NCBI RefSeq assembly: GCF_002220365.1
Contig: NZ_MTHB01000185.1
Location: 1-64,000 of the forward strand
DNA length: 64,000 nucleotides
Reading direction: 5' to 3'
Source of the DNA: Caballeronia sordidicola
GTDB taxonomy: Bacteria; Pseudomonadota; Gammaproteobacteria; Burkholderiales; Burkholderiaceae
A program made the translations under genes and the position numbers. Below are positions 26,380 to 36,290 of the stretch, piece by piece (within the stretch, counting starts at the first letter, position 1; each line of letters starts with the position of its first letter). The notes below the pieces were generated by a model that worked only from the letters and a program-made list of their open reading frames with translations, was not told the origin of the DNA and searched no databases.

Positions 26380-27684
26380 ATGGAACACCTCGATCTCGGA
26401 CCTTTTTCGCGTGCGTCCGGCACGGTCCGGCTGCCCGGATCGAAGAGCATTTCTAACCGTGTCCTGCTGCTCGCCGCGCTGGCTGAGGGCGAAACGGTGA
26501 TCACGAACCTGCTCGATTCCGACGACACCCGCGTGATGCTCGCGGCGCTCGATACACTGGGCGTCGAGGTGCAAAACGATGGTGAGCGCTGTGTCGTGAA
26601 AGGCACCGGCGGCCGCTTTCCGGTGAAATCGGCTGAGCTCTTTCTCGGCAATGCGGGCACTGCGGTGCGTCCGCTCACGGCTGCGCTCGCGCTGAACGGT
26701 GGTGAATATCGCGTGCATGGCGTGCCACGCATGCACGAACGGCCGATCGGCGATCTCGTCGATGGTTTGCGCCAGATTGGCGCGAAGATCGATTACGAAG
26801 CGAACGACGGTTTCCCGCCACTGCGGATTCATCCGGCTGACATCGCCGTCGACCAACCGATTCGCGTGCGCGGCGACGTCTCCAGCCAGTTCCTGACCGC
26901 GTTGCTGATGAGCTTGCCGCTGGCGCAGAACACACGCGGCCCGATTGTCGTGGAAGTGGACGGTGAGCTGATTTCGAAGCCGTATATCGACATCACGATC
27001 AAGCTGATGGAGCGTTTCGGCCTGTCCGTCGAACGTGACGGCTGGAAGAGCTTTACGTTGCCGGCCGGTGCGCGCTACGCGTCGCCGGGCACGATCGCAG
27101 TGGAAGGCGATGCGTCCTCGGCGTCGTATTTCCTCGCGGCCGGCGCGCTGGGCGGTGGTCCGCTGCGCGTGGAAGGTGTGGGCCGGGCGAGCATCCAGGG
27201 CGACGTGAATTTCGCCGATGCGCTGATCCGCATGGGCGCGAATGTCATGCTGGGCGACGACTGGATCGAAGTGCGCGGTGTGGAATCCGACGACGGCAAG
27301 CTGATGGCCATCGACATGGATTTCAACCTGATCCCCGATGCCGCCATGACCATTGCAGTGGCCGCGCTGTTCGCCACCGGCACGACCACGCTGCGCAATA
27401 TTGCAAGCTGGCGCGTGAAGGAGACGGACCGGATTGCCGCGATGGCAACCGAGTTGCGCAAGGTCGGCGCGACGATCGAGGAGGGCGCGGATTACTTGGT
27501 CGTCACGCCGCCGGCCGCGTTGACGCCGAATGCCGCTATCGACACTTATGACGATCACCGCATGGCCATGTGTTTTTCTCTCGTGAGCTTAGGGTGCGTG
27601 CCGGTGCGTATCAACGACCCGAAATGCGTTGGCAAGACCTTCCCGGATTACTTCGAGCAGTTCGCCAAGCTCGCGAAGGCCTGA
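26380..27684 (+). CDS. aroA: 5-enolpyruvylshikimate-3-phosphate synthase
   Basis: The 434-residue enzyme transfers enolpyruvyl from PEP to shikimate-3-phosphate in the shikimate pathway. LPGSKSISNRVLLLAAL is the S3P-binding motif, NAGTAVRPLTAAL is the PEP-site motif of class I (glyphosate-sensitive type) enzymes, and DDHRMAMCFSL lies near the C-terminus. Length is normal. It is in the same direction as tyrA and cmk and probably part of one transcript. Confidence 0.97.
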   Translation: MEHLDLGPFSRASGTVRLPGSKSISNRVLLLAALAEGETVITNLLDSDDTRVMLAALDTLGVEVQNDGERCVVKGTGGRFPVKSAELFLGNAGTAVRPLTAALALNGGEYRVHGVPRMHERPIGDLVDGLRQIGAKIDYEANDGFPPLRIHPADIAVDQPIRVRGDVSSQFLTALLMSLPLAQNTRGPIVVEVDGELISKPYIDITIKLMERFGLSVERDGWKSFTLPAGARYASPGTIAVEGDASSASYFLAAGALGGGPLRVEGVGRASIQGDVNFADALIRMGANVMLGDDWIEVRGVESDDGKLMAIDMDFNLIPDAAMTIAVAALFATGTTTLRNIASWRVKETDRIAAMATELRKVGATIEEGADYLVVTPPAALTPNAAIDTYDDHRMAMCFSLVSLGCVPVRINDPKCVGKTFPDYFEQFAKLAKA

Positions 27685-27760
27685 TGACCATGACTAATAT
27701 GAATGCAGCGATGAAAGTCCCGACCCCGCGCGCAGCCGCTCGCCGATCCGGACGTCTCCG

Positions 27761-28435
27761 ATGAAACCCACTCGTCCGTTTCACCAGACTCCGGTTATCA
27801 CCATCGACGGCCCGACGGCTTCGGGCAAAGGCACCGTCGCCGCGCTGGTCGCCGCCACACTAGGCTTCCATCTGCTCGATAGCGGCGCGCTGTATCGGCT
27901 CACCGCGCTTGCCAGCGTGCGCTACAACATCGAGCCCGAGGACGGCGACGCACTCGCCGCGCTCGTCGCAGAGCTTCACATCACGTTTTGGGAAGGCTGC
28001 GCACAGCTCGACGGCGTGGATGTATCAACAGAAATTCGTGCCGAGGAAATCGGCAAGCGCGCTTCAGCGATTGCCGTCCACGGTCAGGTCAGGACCGCGC
28101 TGATTGCGCGCCAGCGGGCGTTCCGCAAGCCTCCAGGGCTGGTGGCCGACGGCCGCGACATGGGCACCGTTATTTTTCCCGACGCAACGCTCAAGGTGTT
28201 TCTCACGGCAAGCGATGAAGCGCGGGCCGCGCGGCGGCATAAGCAATTGATACAAAAAGGCTTTTCTGCTAATATGGAAGACTTGCTGCGCGATTTGCGC
28301 GAGCGGGACGCACGGGACAGCAGCCGTGTAGCCGCGCCGCTCAAGCCCGCAGTGGACGCGAAGACGCTGGACACCTCCGGACTATCCATCGACCAGGCGG
28401 TCGGTCAGATCATCGGCTGGTTCCAGTTGGCTTAG
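27761..28435 (+). CDS. cmk: Cytidylate kinase
   Basis: A 224-residue kinase that phosphorylates CMP and dCMP with ATP. The P-loop is DGPTASGKGTVAALVA, then SGALYR, DGRDMGTVIFPDA and the LID residues RDSSR. Its place between aroA and rpsA is conserved across proteobacteria. The stop codon TAG overlaps the first base of a 13-bp tandem array. Confidence 0.97.
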   Translation: MKPTRPFHQTPVITIDGPTASGKGTVAALVAATLGFHLLDSGALYRLTALASVRYNIEPEDGDALAALVAELHITFWEGCAQLDGVDVSTEIRAEEIGKRASAIAVHGQVRTALIARQRAFRKPPGLVADGRDMGTVIFPDATLKVFLTASDEARAARRHKQLIQKGFSANMEDLLRDLRERDARDSSRVAAPLKPAVDAKTLDTSGLSIDQAVGQIIGWFQLA

Positions 28436-28512
28436 CGCGATTCACGAGCGCGATTCACAAGCGCGATTCACAAGCGCGATTCACAAGCGCGATTCACAAG
28501 CGCGATTCACGC
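28435..28512. repeat. 13-bp tandem repeat, six copies, between cmk and rpsA
   Basis: The unit GCGCGATTCACAA is repeated at 28435, 28448, 28461, 28474, 28487 and 28500; the first ends ACGA and the last ACGC. The array starts at the last base of the cmk stop codon and ends about 175 bases before rpsA. Confidence 0.95.
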
Positions 28513-28688
28513 GTAGTTCGTTGCAATTGTTGGAAAAAGGCCACCATTTGGCGGCTTTGTTTTGGAGCTCCATGAGAAACATGGAGCGTGTTTTAACCCC
28601 TCAACCCCGTGTGGCGTTCGCCTTTTTTGCCATCGGCCCGATCAGTTCGGGCAGGCATCGCGAAGCAGCTGCGCAACTATAGATTTTT

Positions 28689-30404
28689 ATGTCCGACCTG
28701 CAAACATCTACCCCGATTACCGAATCTTTTGCGGCTCTGTTCGAAGAGTCGTTGACCAAGCAGGACATGCGTGCGGGTGAAGTCATTTCCGCCGAAGTCG
28801 TGCGCGTCGACCACAATTTCGTGGTCGTCAACGCGGGTCTCAAGTCCGAAGCCTACATTCCGCTCGAAGAATTCCTGAACGACGCGGGCGAGGTAGAAGT
28901 GCAGGCGGGCGACTTTGTTTCCGTGGCTATCGACGCCCTGGAAAATGGTTATGGCGACACGATCCTGTCGCGTGACAAGGCGAAGCGTCTGGCTTCGTGG
29001 CTGTCGCTGGAAAAAGCGCTCGACAACAACGAACTCGTGACCGGCACGATCACGGGCAAGGTCAAGGGCGGCATGACCGTGATGGTCAACGGCATCCGCG
29101 CGTTCCTGCCGGGTTCGCTGGTTGATACGCGTCCGGTCAAGGACACGACCCCGTACGAAGGCAAGACCCTCGAATTCCGCGTGATCAAGCTTGACCGCAA
29201 GCGCAACAACGTCGTGTTGTCGCGCCGCGCTGTGATCGAAGCGACCCAAGGCGAAGAGCGCGCAAAGCTGCTCGAAACGCTGAAGGAAGGCGCGATCGTG
29301 GAAGGCGTGGTCAAGAACATCACGGACTACGGCGCATTCGTGGACCTCGGCGGTATCGACGGCCTGTTGCACATCACGGACATCGCATGGCGTCGTGTGC
29401 GTCACCCGAGCGAAGTGCTGTCGGTTGGCCAGGAAGTGACCGCAAAGATCCTCAAGTTCGACCAAGAGAAGAACCGCGTATCGCTTGGTATCAAGCAACT
29501 CGGCGACGATCCGTGGGAAGGCATTTCACGCCGTTACCCGTCGGGCACGCGCCTGTTCGGTAAGGTTACGAACATCACCGACTACGGCGCATTCGTTGAA
29601 GTGGAATCGGGCATCGAAGGCCTGGTCCACGTGTCGGAAATGGACTGGACGAACAAGAACGTTGCACCGTCGAAGGTTGTGCAACTCGGCGACGAAGTCG
29701 AAGTCATGGTTCTTGAAATCGACGAAGACCGCCGCCGTATCAGCCTCGGCATGAAGCAGTGCAAGCCGAACCCGTGGGACGACTTCAGCCGCAACTTCAA
29801 GAAGGGCGACAAGCTGGAAGGCGCCATCAAGTCGATCACCGACTTCGGCGTGTTCATCGGTTTGCCGGGCGGCATCGACGGTCTGGTTCACCTCTCGGAC
29901 CTGTCGTGGAGCGAAACGGGCGAAGAAGCGGTTCGCAAGTACAAGAAGGGCGATGAAGTCCAGGCTATCGTGCTGGGCATCGATGTCGAGAAGGAACGCA
30001 TCTCGCTGGGTATCAAGCAACTCGAAGGCGATCCGTTCAGCAACTTCGTGGCAATGAACGACAAGGGCGCGACGGTTGACGGCGTGGTCAAGTCGGTTGA
30101 CGCGAAGGGCGCAGTCGTGACGTTGACGGCGGACGTGGAAGGTTATCTCCGCGCGTCGGAAATCGCTCAGGACCGCGTGGAAGATGCTCGCAACGTGCTG
30201 AAGGAAGGCGACAAGGTCAACGCGATGATCATCAACATCGATCGCAAGTCGCGTGGCATCAACCTGTCGATCAAGGCCAAGGACTCGGCTGAGCAACAGG
30301 AAGCAATCCGTGGTCTGGCTTCGGCTGACTCGAGCACGGCTGCAACCGGCACGACGAACCTTGGCGCGCTGTTGAAAGCCAAGCTCGACGGCCAGAACGG
30401 CTAA
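28689..30404 (+). CDS. rpsA: 30S ribosomal protein S1
   Basis: The 571-residue S1 protein binds mRNA leaders and is needed for translation initiation on most transcripts. Six S1 OB-fold repeats are visible; repeats of the form G..V.GVVKNITDYGAFVDLGGIDGLLHITDI recur about every 85 residues. Length is close to the usual 557-570. It lies between cmk and ihfB as in most proteobacteria. The ~250-base leader carries the 13-bp tandem array and may hold its own promoter. Confidence 0.98.
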   Translation: MSDLQTSTPITESFAALFEESLTKQDMRAGEVISAEVVRVDHNFVVVNAGLKSEAYIPLEEFLNDAGEVEVQAGDFVSVAIDALENGYGDTILSRDKAKRLASWLSLEKALDNNELVTGTITGKVKGGMTVMVNGIRAFLPGSLVDTRPVKDTTPYEGKTLEFRVIKLDRKRNNVVLSRRAVIEATQGEERAKLLETLKEGAIVEGVVKNITDYGAFVDLGGIDGLLHITDIAWRRVRHPSEVLSVGQEVTAKILKFDQEKNRVSLGIKQLGDDPWEGISRRYPSGTRLFGKVTNITDYGAFVEVESGIEGLVHVSEMDWTNKNVAPSKVVQLGDEVEVMVLEIDEDRRRISLGMKQCKPNPWDDFSRNFKKGDKLEGAIKSITDFGVFIGLPGGIDGLVHLSDLSWSETGEEAVRKYKKGDEVQAIVLGIDVEKERISLGIKQLEGDPFSNFVAMNDKGATVDGVVKSVDAKGAVVTLTADVEGYLRASEIAQDRVEDARNVLKEGDKVNAMIINIDRKSRGINLSIKAKDSAEQQEAIRGLASADSSTAATGTTNLGALLKAKLDGQNG

Positions 30405-30424
30405 GCCGCAGGTATTGCTGCAGC

Positions 30425-30763
30425 ATGACCAAATCGGAATTGGTCGCCCAACTGGCGCTGCGATTTCCGCAACTTGTACTTAAAGATGCGGATTTCGCGG
30501 TGAAGACGATGCTCGATGCAATGTCGGACGCTTTGGCCAACGGCCATCGCATCGAAATTCGTGGATTCGGCAGTTTCGGCCTCAATCGTCGTCCGTCGCG
30601 CGTTGGACGCAATCCCAAGTCGGGAGAGAAGGTGCTGGTACCGGAGAAATTCGTACCGCACTTCAAGCCCGGCAAGGAGTTGCGCGAACGGGTAGACGGC
30701 CGCGCGGGCGAGCCGCTGAAGCATTCGAACGAAGCGGATAGTGACGAAGACGACGATATTTAA
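30425..30763 (+). CDS. ihfB: Integration host factor beta subunit
   Basis: The 112-residue DNA-bending protein forms IHF with IhfA. It begins MTKSELVAQLALRFPQL, and the DNA-contact arm is RIEIRGFGSFGLNRRPSR plus GRNPKSGEKV. It is slightly longer than the ~94-residue E. coli protein because of an acidic tail (SDEDDDI). It starts 20 bases after rpsA, so it is probably co-transcribed, and a strong terminator follows. Confidence 0.96.
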   Translation: MTKSELVAQLALRFPQLVLKDADFAVKTMLDAMSDALANGHRIEIRGFGSFGLNRRPSRVGRNPKSGEKVLVPEKFVPHFKPGKELRERVDGRAGEPLKHSNEADSDEDDDI

Positions 30764-30819
30764 GCGGCGTCAGCGTTCATTCCGCATCAAGCCGCTGTCA
30801 GCCAGAGGCAAATGACCGG

Positions 30820-30847
30820 AAAAAGCACCCGCAAGGGTGCTTTTTTT
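30820..30847 (+). terminator. Terminator after ihfB
   Basis: AAAAGCACCC, loop GCAA, GGGTGCTTTT and a T run form a textbook intrinsic terminator 57 bases after the ihfB stop. Confidence 0.95.
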
Positions 30848-31131
30848 ATGCCCCGGCCCGACGTACACCAACGGCACTACCGTTCTGCACGCTCGTTCGC
30901 CACTGTCTTTTTTCGCGTCGCTATAAGACGGTAAACTCCCGCAAACGCCCTGCTGATCGGCCTATCGTCCAAGCCGTTGCGCATTGCCTCATACGCTTCA
31001 ATTACAATACCGGACGCCAACGACCAAGGGCAGCGTGGTCCGAGCTTTGCGTCCCTCGTGGATATCGGTGTTGTACCCGCCGTGCGCGTTGCCTCCTGCG
31101 TCGTTCCGCTATTGCCGTCAAAGAGACCCTT

Positions 31132-31425
31132 ATGAAATTTTTTGTCTGGCTGATCCGTGTATTGGTTTTCGTGCTCCTGCTCGTGCTGGCGTTGGCCAAT
31201 ACGCAAAGTGCGACGCTCAATTTTCTCGCTGGCTACTTCTGGCAAGCACCGCTCATCCTGATCGGCCTGGCATTTTTTGTCGTCGGCTTGGCTGCTGGAC
31301 TGCTCTCGTCGCTGCCGTCGCTGTTTCGCCTGCGGATGGAAAATGCCCGGCTCAAACGCGAACTGCGCACGGCGCGCGATGTCCCCGTCGTGCCGATGGA
31401 ACCGCCTATGCCGCCGCTGATCTGA
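31132..31425 (+). CDS. lapA: LapA-family inner membrane protein (DUF1049)
   Basis: A 97-residue protein with two transmembrane helices (residues ~2-22 and ~38-62). The LapA-type NTQSATLNFLAGYFWQAPL loop lies between them, and a charged RLKRELRTAR helix follows. LapA works with LapB to set the level of LpxC and so of lipopolysaccharide. It is directly upstream of lapB, as in other proteobacteria, about 90 bases apart. Confidence 0.88.
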   Translation: MKFFVWLIRVLVFVLLLVLALANTQSATLNFLAGYFWQAPLILIGLAFFVVGLAAGLLSSLPSLFRLRMENARLKRELRTARDVPVVPMEPPMPPLI

Positions 31426-31516
31426 CGGGTCGCGCGTTGGCTGACCCTGCGCCGGTTCGGCCGGGTGCCTGCTTCCGGCACGCCGTGCTGGCCCTTAACC
31501 CTTTCCAAGAATTCGC

Positions 31517-32692
31517 ATGGATCTAGACTTCTGGTGGCTGCTTGTCATTCCGGTCGCGTTCGCTCTCGGCTGGATGGCATCGCGCTATGACCTGAAAACG
31601 CTGCTGTCCGAAAACGCGAATCTGCCGCGCTCGTATTTCCGCGGCCTTAATTTCCTGCTGAACGAACAACACGACAAGGCCATCGACGCCTTTATCGAAG
31701 TTGCGAAGCTCGATCCTGAAACCATCGAATTGCACTTTGCGCTCGGTAACCTGTTTCGCCGCCGAGGTGAGACGGACCGGGCCATTCGCGTGCATCAGAA
31801 CCTGCTGAGCCGCGCTGATCTGCCAGTCGCCGAACGCGATCACGCGCTGTTCGAACTTGGCCAGGATTTCCTGAAGGCGGGTCTGCTGGATCGCGCCGAG
31901 GAAACGTTCCGGTCGCTCGAAGCGGGCGAATATGCGCTCGGCGCGCAACGGGCGTTACTGACCATCTACGAGATCGAGAAAGACTGGAACAAGTCGATTG
32001 CAACTGCCGGCCGGATCCAGGAAATGGGCGCGGCGTCGCTTGAGAAAGAAGTCGCCCAGTTCCATTGCGAACTCGCGCAAGAAGCGCTGCAGCGCAAGAA
32101 CCCGGCAGACGCCCGCGCGGAACTGAAGCTTGCCCTCGCGGCCAATCCCGACAATGTGCGCGCGACCATCCTGGTTGGCGACGTGGATGCCGCTGGTGGC
32201 AATCTTGAGGCGGCCATCGCGTGCTGGCGTCGCGTGGAAGAGCAGAATGCGGCTTATCTGCCGTTGGTGGCCGAAAAACTGGTTCAGGCTTACGACCAAC
32301 TTGGCCGCACGGCTGAGGGCGTCGATTTGTTGGTCGACTACGTGAATCGCTATCCGTCGAACGATCTGCTCGACGTGGCGTTCAAGCACGTCTCGCAATT
32401 GCGCGGAATGGACGCGGCCCACGCGCTGGCGCGGCACCAGATGCAGACATCGCCGAACGTCGCCGGCATGACGCGGTTGCTCGAAGCGCAAGTGGCTACG
32501 GCTGAGGAACCGCGTCGCAGCGAACTCGAACTGATGCGCGCGCTTGTCAAGCAGCGGACCAAGAACCTGCCGCGCTACACGTGCCAGAATTGCGGTTTCC
32601 GCGCACGTCTTTTTTACTGGCAATGTCCTGGCTGCAGCGGCTGGGAAACCTATGCGCCACGCCGCGTCGAGCCGATCACCGCATCCGTCTGA
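31517..32692 (+). CDS. lapB: Lipopolysaccharide assembly protein B
   Basis: A 391-residue protein. One N-terminal membrane helix (LDFWWLLVIPVAFALGWMA) is followed by about nine TPR motifs and a C-terminal rubredoxin-like knuckle, CQNCGFRARLFYWQCPGC, with two CxxC pairs. This matches LapB/YciM, the FtsH adaptor that promotes LpxC degradation and balances LPS and phospholipid synthesis. It sits between lapA and LPS precursor genes (ugd, hldA, hldD), consistent with an envelope cluster. Confidence 0.94.
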   Translation: MDLDFWWLLVIPVAFALGWMASRYDLKTLLSENANLPRSYFRGLNFLLNEQHDKAIDAFIEVAKLDPETIELHFALGNLFRRRGETDRAIRVHQNLLSRADLPVAERDHALFELGQDFLKAGLLDRAEETFRSLEAGEYALGAQRALLTIYEIEKDWNKSIATAGRIQEMGAASLEKEVAQFHCELAQEALQRKNPADARAELKLALAANPDNVRATILVGDVDAAGGNLEAAIACWRRVEEQNAAYLPLVAEKLVQAYDQLGRTAEGVDLLVDYVNRYPSNDLLDVAFKHVSQLRGMDAAHALARHQMQTSPNVAGMTRLLEAQVATAEEPRRSELELMRALVKQRTKNLPRYTCQNCGFRARLFYWQCPGCSGWETYAPRRVEPITASV

Positions 32693-32845
32693 ACGCGGAT
32701 TGCGTGACCACGGACTGACGCGCGGCCCGCGTGACCCGGCCCCTCGTGGCCCATGCCGCTCAGGATGCGCAACGTTTGACACGGTCGAACTCCGCGGCCG
32801 TTTTGGCCTGATCCAACGACTATCACCGGTCTCTCCGGAACGCTT

Positions 32846-34237
32846 ATGAAAATATCCATCATCGGGACAGGCTACGTCGGGCTAGTGACCGGCGCGTGCC
32901 TCGCTGAAATTGGCAACGACGTGCTGTGCCTGGACGTCGATGCGCGCAAGATCGACATCCTCAATAACGGCGGCGTGCCGATCCACGAGCCGGGCCTGCA
33001 CGAGATACTGAAACGCACGCGCGCTGCCGGCCGCATTCGTTTTTCTACAGATATCAAGGAAAGCGTCGAGCACGGCGAGATCCAGTTCATCGCGGTGGGA
33101 ACGCCGCCGGACGAGGATGGCTCCGCCGACTTGCAATACGTGCTCGAGGCCGCACGCAACATCGGGCGTTATGCAAACGGCTTCAAGGTGATCGTCGATA
33201 AATCGACGGTCCCGGTCGGCACAGCCCAGCACGTGCGCAACGTAGTCGAGCAGGAACTGAAGGCGCGCGGAATCGAGCCTAAGGGAAAGAACGGCTTTTC
33301 GGTTCTGTCGAATCCGGAGTTCCTGAAGGAAGGAGCGGCGGTCGACGACTTCATGCGTCCTGATCGCATCGTGCTCGGCGTAGATGACGACGAAGCAGGC
33401 CAGATTGCCCGCGAGAAAATCAAGCGCCTCTACGCGCCGTTCAATCGCAATCACGATCGCACGCTCTATATGGACGTGCGTTCGGCCGAATTCACGAAGT
33501 ACGCGGCGAACGCCATGCTCGCCACGCGTATCTCGTTCATGAACGATTTGTCGAATCTCGCCGATGCGGTGGGTGCGGATATCGAAGCGGTGCGACGCGG
33601 TATTGGTTCGGACCCGCGTATTGGGTATCACTTCCTGTATGCCGGTTGCGGCTACGGCGGTTCGTGTTTCCCGAAGGATGTGCAGGCGTTGGCGCAGACG
33701 GCGCGTGAGAACGGCCATCGGTTGCGGATTCTCGAAGCTGTGGAAGAAGTGAACGATCTGCAAAAGGAAGTGCTCGTCGGCAAGATCACGAAGCGCATGG
33801 GCGAAGACTTGCGCGGCCGCACGTTTGCCGTGTGGGGCCTGGCGTTCAAGCCTAATACCGATGACATGCGCGAGGCGTCGAGCCGCCGTCTCATTGGCGC
33901 GCTGCTCGAGCGCGGCGCGACGGTTCGCGCTTATGACCCCGTGGCGCTGGCGGAAAGCCGCCGCGTATTTGCACTTGATCTCGCCGATAAACCGCAGCAA
34001 CTCGAACGCCTGCATTTCGTCGATTCACAAAAGGACGCGTTGCCCGGCGCGGACGCACTTGTGATCGTGACCGAGTGGAAGGAATTCAAGAGCCCGGACT
34101 TCGCGCATCTGAAGAGCGAGCTCAAAATGCCGGTCATTTTCGATGGCCGCAACCTGTACGAACCTGAAGCGATGGCGGAACTCGGCATCGACTATTTTGC
34201 AATAGGACGTCCCCATGTTGAACTCCCAGTCGCCTGA
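32846..34237 (+). CDS. ugd: UDP-glucose 6-dehydrogenase
   Basis: The 463-residue enzyme oxidises UDP-glucose to UDP-glucuronate with two NAD+. The N-terminal Rossmann motif is IIGTGYVGLVTGACLAEIG. The catalytic cysteine lies in AGCGYGGSCFPKDVQAL, and WGLAFKPNTDDMREA is in the C-terminal domain. The product feeds L-Ara4N modification of lipid A and exopolysaccharides in this group. The last 23 bases overlap the hldA start, indicating translational coupling. Confidence 0.96.
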   Translation: MKISIIGTGYVGLVTGACLAEIGNDVLCLDVDARKIDILNNGGVPIHEPGLHEILKRTRAAGRIRFSTDIKESVEHGEIQFIAVGTPPDEDGSADLQYVLEAARNIGRYANGFKVIVDKSTVPVGTAQHVRNVVEQELKARGIEPKGKNGFSVLSNPEFLKEGAAVDDFMRPDRIVLGVDDDEAGQIAREKIKRLYAPFNRNHDRTLYMDVRSAEFTKYAANAMLATRISFMNDLSNLADAVGADIEAVRRGIGSDPRIGYHFLYAGCGYGGSCFPKDVQALAQTARENGHRLRILEAVEEVNDLQKEVLVGKITKRMGEDLRGRTFAVWGLAFKPNTDDMREASSRRLIGALLERGATVRAYDPVALAESRRVFALDLADKPQQLERLHFVDSQKDALPGADALVIVTEWKEFKSPDFAHLKSELKMPVIFDGRNLYEPEAMAELGIDYFAIGRPHVELPVA

Positions 34238-35204
34238 CGCAGCGGTGCCTGCAGTCGCTGCACACGCTCCCGTTCCGCCGGTTCCGCGTGCGCGCATTGC
34301 GGCGGCGCGCGTGCTGGTGGTCGGCGACGTGATGCTCGACCGCTACTGGTTCGGCGATGTGAACCGCATTTCTCCGGAAGCGCCCGTGCCAGTCGTGCAT
34401 GTACAGCGCCAGGAAGATCGGCTTGGCGGTGCGGCGAACGTGGCGCGCAATGCTGCTGCGCTGGGTGCGCAGGCGGGCTTGCTGTGCGTGGTCGGGCATG
34501 ATGAGCCGGGTGAACGCATCGTGCAATTGCTGGGTGAGAGCCGGGTCACCGGGTTCCTCGAGCGCGATCCCGAATTGCTCACCACCATCAAGCTTCGCGT
34601 GCTGTCGCGGCAGCAGCAACTGTTGCGAGTCGACTTTGAGAACTCGCCGACGCACGAAGTCCTGAGCGCATGTCTCGCCCGTTTCGAAACGCTTTTGCCG
34701 CAACACGATGTGATCTTGATGTCGGACTACGCGAAGGGCGGCCTGACGCATGTGACGCAAATGATCGCGGACGCGAAGCGGGCAGGCAAACCGGTGCTGG
34801 TCGATCCGAAAGGCGATGACTGGGACCGGTATCGCGGCGCCACGCTGATCACGCCGAACCGTGCAGAGTTGCGCGAAGTGGTTGGGCGCTGGAGCTCGGA
34901 AGAAGATTTGCTCGCGCGTGTCACGTCGCTGCGCGAATCGCTCGATCTCGGTGCGTTGCTGCTGACACGATCGGAGGAGGGCATGACGCTCTTCACCGCT
35001 GGCCAAGTGGTCCACACGCAGGCCGATGCGCGCGAAGTGTATGATGTTTCGGGCGCCGGCGACACGGTCATTGCAACCGTTGCAACTATGCTGGGCGCGG
35101 GTGTGCCGCTGGTCGACTCGATTGCTTATGCCAACCGTGCAGCGGGAATTGTCGTCGGGAAGCTGGGTACGGCGACCGTCGACTACAACGAACTTTTCGC
35201 CTGA
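34215..35204 (+). CDS. hldA: D-glycero-beta-D-manno-heptose-7-phosphate kinase
   Basis: A 329-residue PfkB-family kinase that phosphorylates heptose-7-phosphate in ADP-heptose synthesis for the LPS inner core. RLGGAANVARNAAALGA is the first PfkB signature, and DVSGAGDTVIATVA contains the catalytic Asp. Only the kinase half is present; the nucleotidyltransferase half of E. coli HldE is absent and should be a separate gene (rfaE2-type), as in other betaproteobacteria. It overlaps ugd by 23 bases and hldD follows after 19 bases. Confidence 0.94.
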   Translation: MLNSQSPDAAVPAVAAHAPVPPVPRARIAAARVLVVGDVMLDRYWFGDVNRISPEAPVPVVHVQRQEDRLGGAANVARNAAALGAQAGLLCVVGHDEPGERIVQLLGESRVTGFLERDPELLTTIKLRVLSRQQQLLRVDFENSPTHEVLSACLARFETLLPQHDVILMSDYAKGGLTHVTQMIADAKRAGKPVLVDPKGDDWDRYRGATLITPNRAELREVVGRWSSEEDLLARVTSLRESLDLGALLLTRSEEGMTLFTAGQVVHTQADAREVYDVSGAGDTVIATVATMLGAGVPLVDSIAYANRAAGIVVGKLGTATVDYNELFA

Positions 35205-35223
35205 CATTTCGGCTAACACCACC

Positions 35224-36216
35224 ATGACAATCATTGTTACCGGCGCAGCCGGGTTTATCGGCAGCAACATTGTGAAGGCGCTCAACGAGCGTGGCGAGCA
35301 GCGTGTGATCGCGGTCGACAACCTCACGCGCGCCGACAAGTTCAAGAACCTGGTCGATTGCGAAATCGACGATTTCCTCGACAAGACCGAATTCGTCGCG
35401 CGCTTCAAACGCGGCGATTTCGGCAAGGTCAGGGCGATTTTCCATGAAGGCGCATGTTCGGACACGATGGAAACCGACGGCCGCTACATGATGGAAAACA
35501 ACTTCCGTTATAGCCGCGACGTGCTGGATACGTGCCTTGAGCAGGGCGTGCAGTTTCTGTATGCATCGTCGGCGGCGGTGTATGGCGGATCGAGTGAATT
35601 CGTTGAGCGTCGCGACGTCGAGAAGCCGTTGAACGTGTACGGCTATTCGAAATTCCTCTTCGATCAGATCGTGCGCCAGATCCTGCCGAAAGCGCGTACC
35701 CAGATTGCCGGTTTCCGCTATTTCAACGTGTACGGGCAGCGCGAGAATCACAAGGGACGCATGGCGTCTGTTGCGTTCCATAACTTCAACCAGTTCCGCG
35801 CCGAGGGCAAGGTCAAGCTGTTCGGCGAATACAACGGGTATGGCGCGGGCGAGCAGACGCGCGATTTCGTATCGGTGGAAGACGTGACGAAGGTCAATCT
35901 GCACTTCTTCGATCATCCCGAGACGTCGGGCATTTTCAACCTGGGAACGGGGCGCGCACAGCCGTTCAACGACATTGCGTCGACGGTGGTGAACTCGCTG
36001 CGGGCAATTGAGGGCGAAGCGCCACTGTCCCTGGCGGAGTTGGTGCAACGTGGCTTGATTGAGTACATCCCGTTCCCCGACGCGTTGCGCGGCAAATACC
36101 AGTGCTTTACGCAGGCCAATCAGTCGAAGTTGCGCGAGGCCGGGTATGACGCACCGTTCCTGACAGTTCAGGAAGGTGTCGACAGATACGTGCGTTGGCT
36201 ATTCGGTCAGCTATAA
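35224..36216 (+). CDS. hldD: ADP-L-glycero-D-manno-heptose-6-epimerase
   Basis: A 330-residue short-chain dehydrogenase/epimerase that converts ADP-D,D-heptose to ADP-L,D-heptose, the LPS inner core donor. The N-terminal TGAAGFIGSNIVKALNERG binds NADP. The catalytic YGYSKFLFDQ carries Tyr and Lys, and FRYFNVYGQRENHKGRMAS is typical of HldD. The ATG at 35224 is right at the Rossmann strand; a longer frame upstream overlaps hldA and is not needed. Confidence 0.96.
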   Translation: MTIIVTGAAGFIGSNIVKALNERGEQRVIAVDNLTRADKFKNLVDCEIDDFLDKTEFVARFKRGDFGKVRAIFHEGACSDTMETDGRYMMENNFRYSRDVLDTCLEQGVQFLYASSAAVYGGSSEFVERRDVEKPLNVYGYSKFLFDQIVRQILPKARTQIAGFRYFNVYGQRENHKGRMASVAFHNFNQFRAEGKVKLFGEYNGYGAGEQTRDFVSVEDVTKVNLHFFDHPETSGIFNLGTGRAQPFNDIASTVVNSLRAIEGEAPLSLAELVQRGLIEYIPFPDALRGKYQCFTQANQSKLREAGYDAPFLTVQEGVDRYVRWLFGQL

Positions 36217-36290
36217 AAGCACCTGCCGTTTTCCTACACTGGGTCTCCCGGTCAGCGATCGTCGCGGACCGGTTTTCGAGGGAGACTCAC

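Noticed and set aside
27570..27764. Short frame between aroA and cmk
   Set aside because: It lies mostly inside aroA in another frame and has no features of a protein family.
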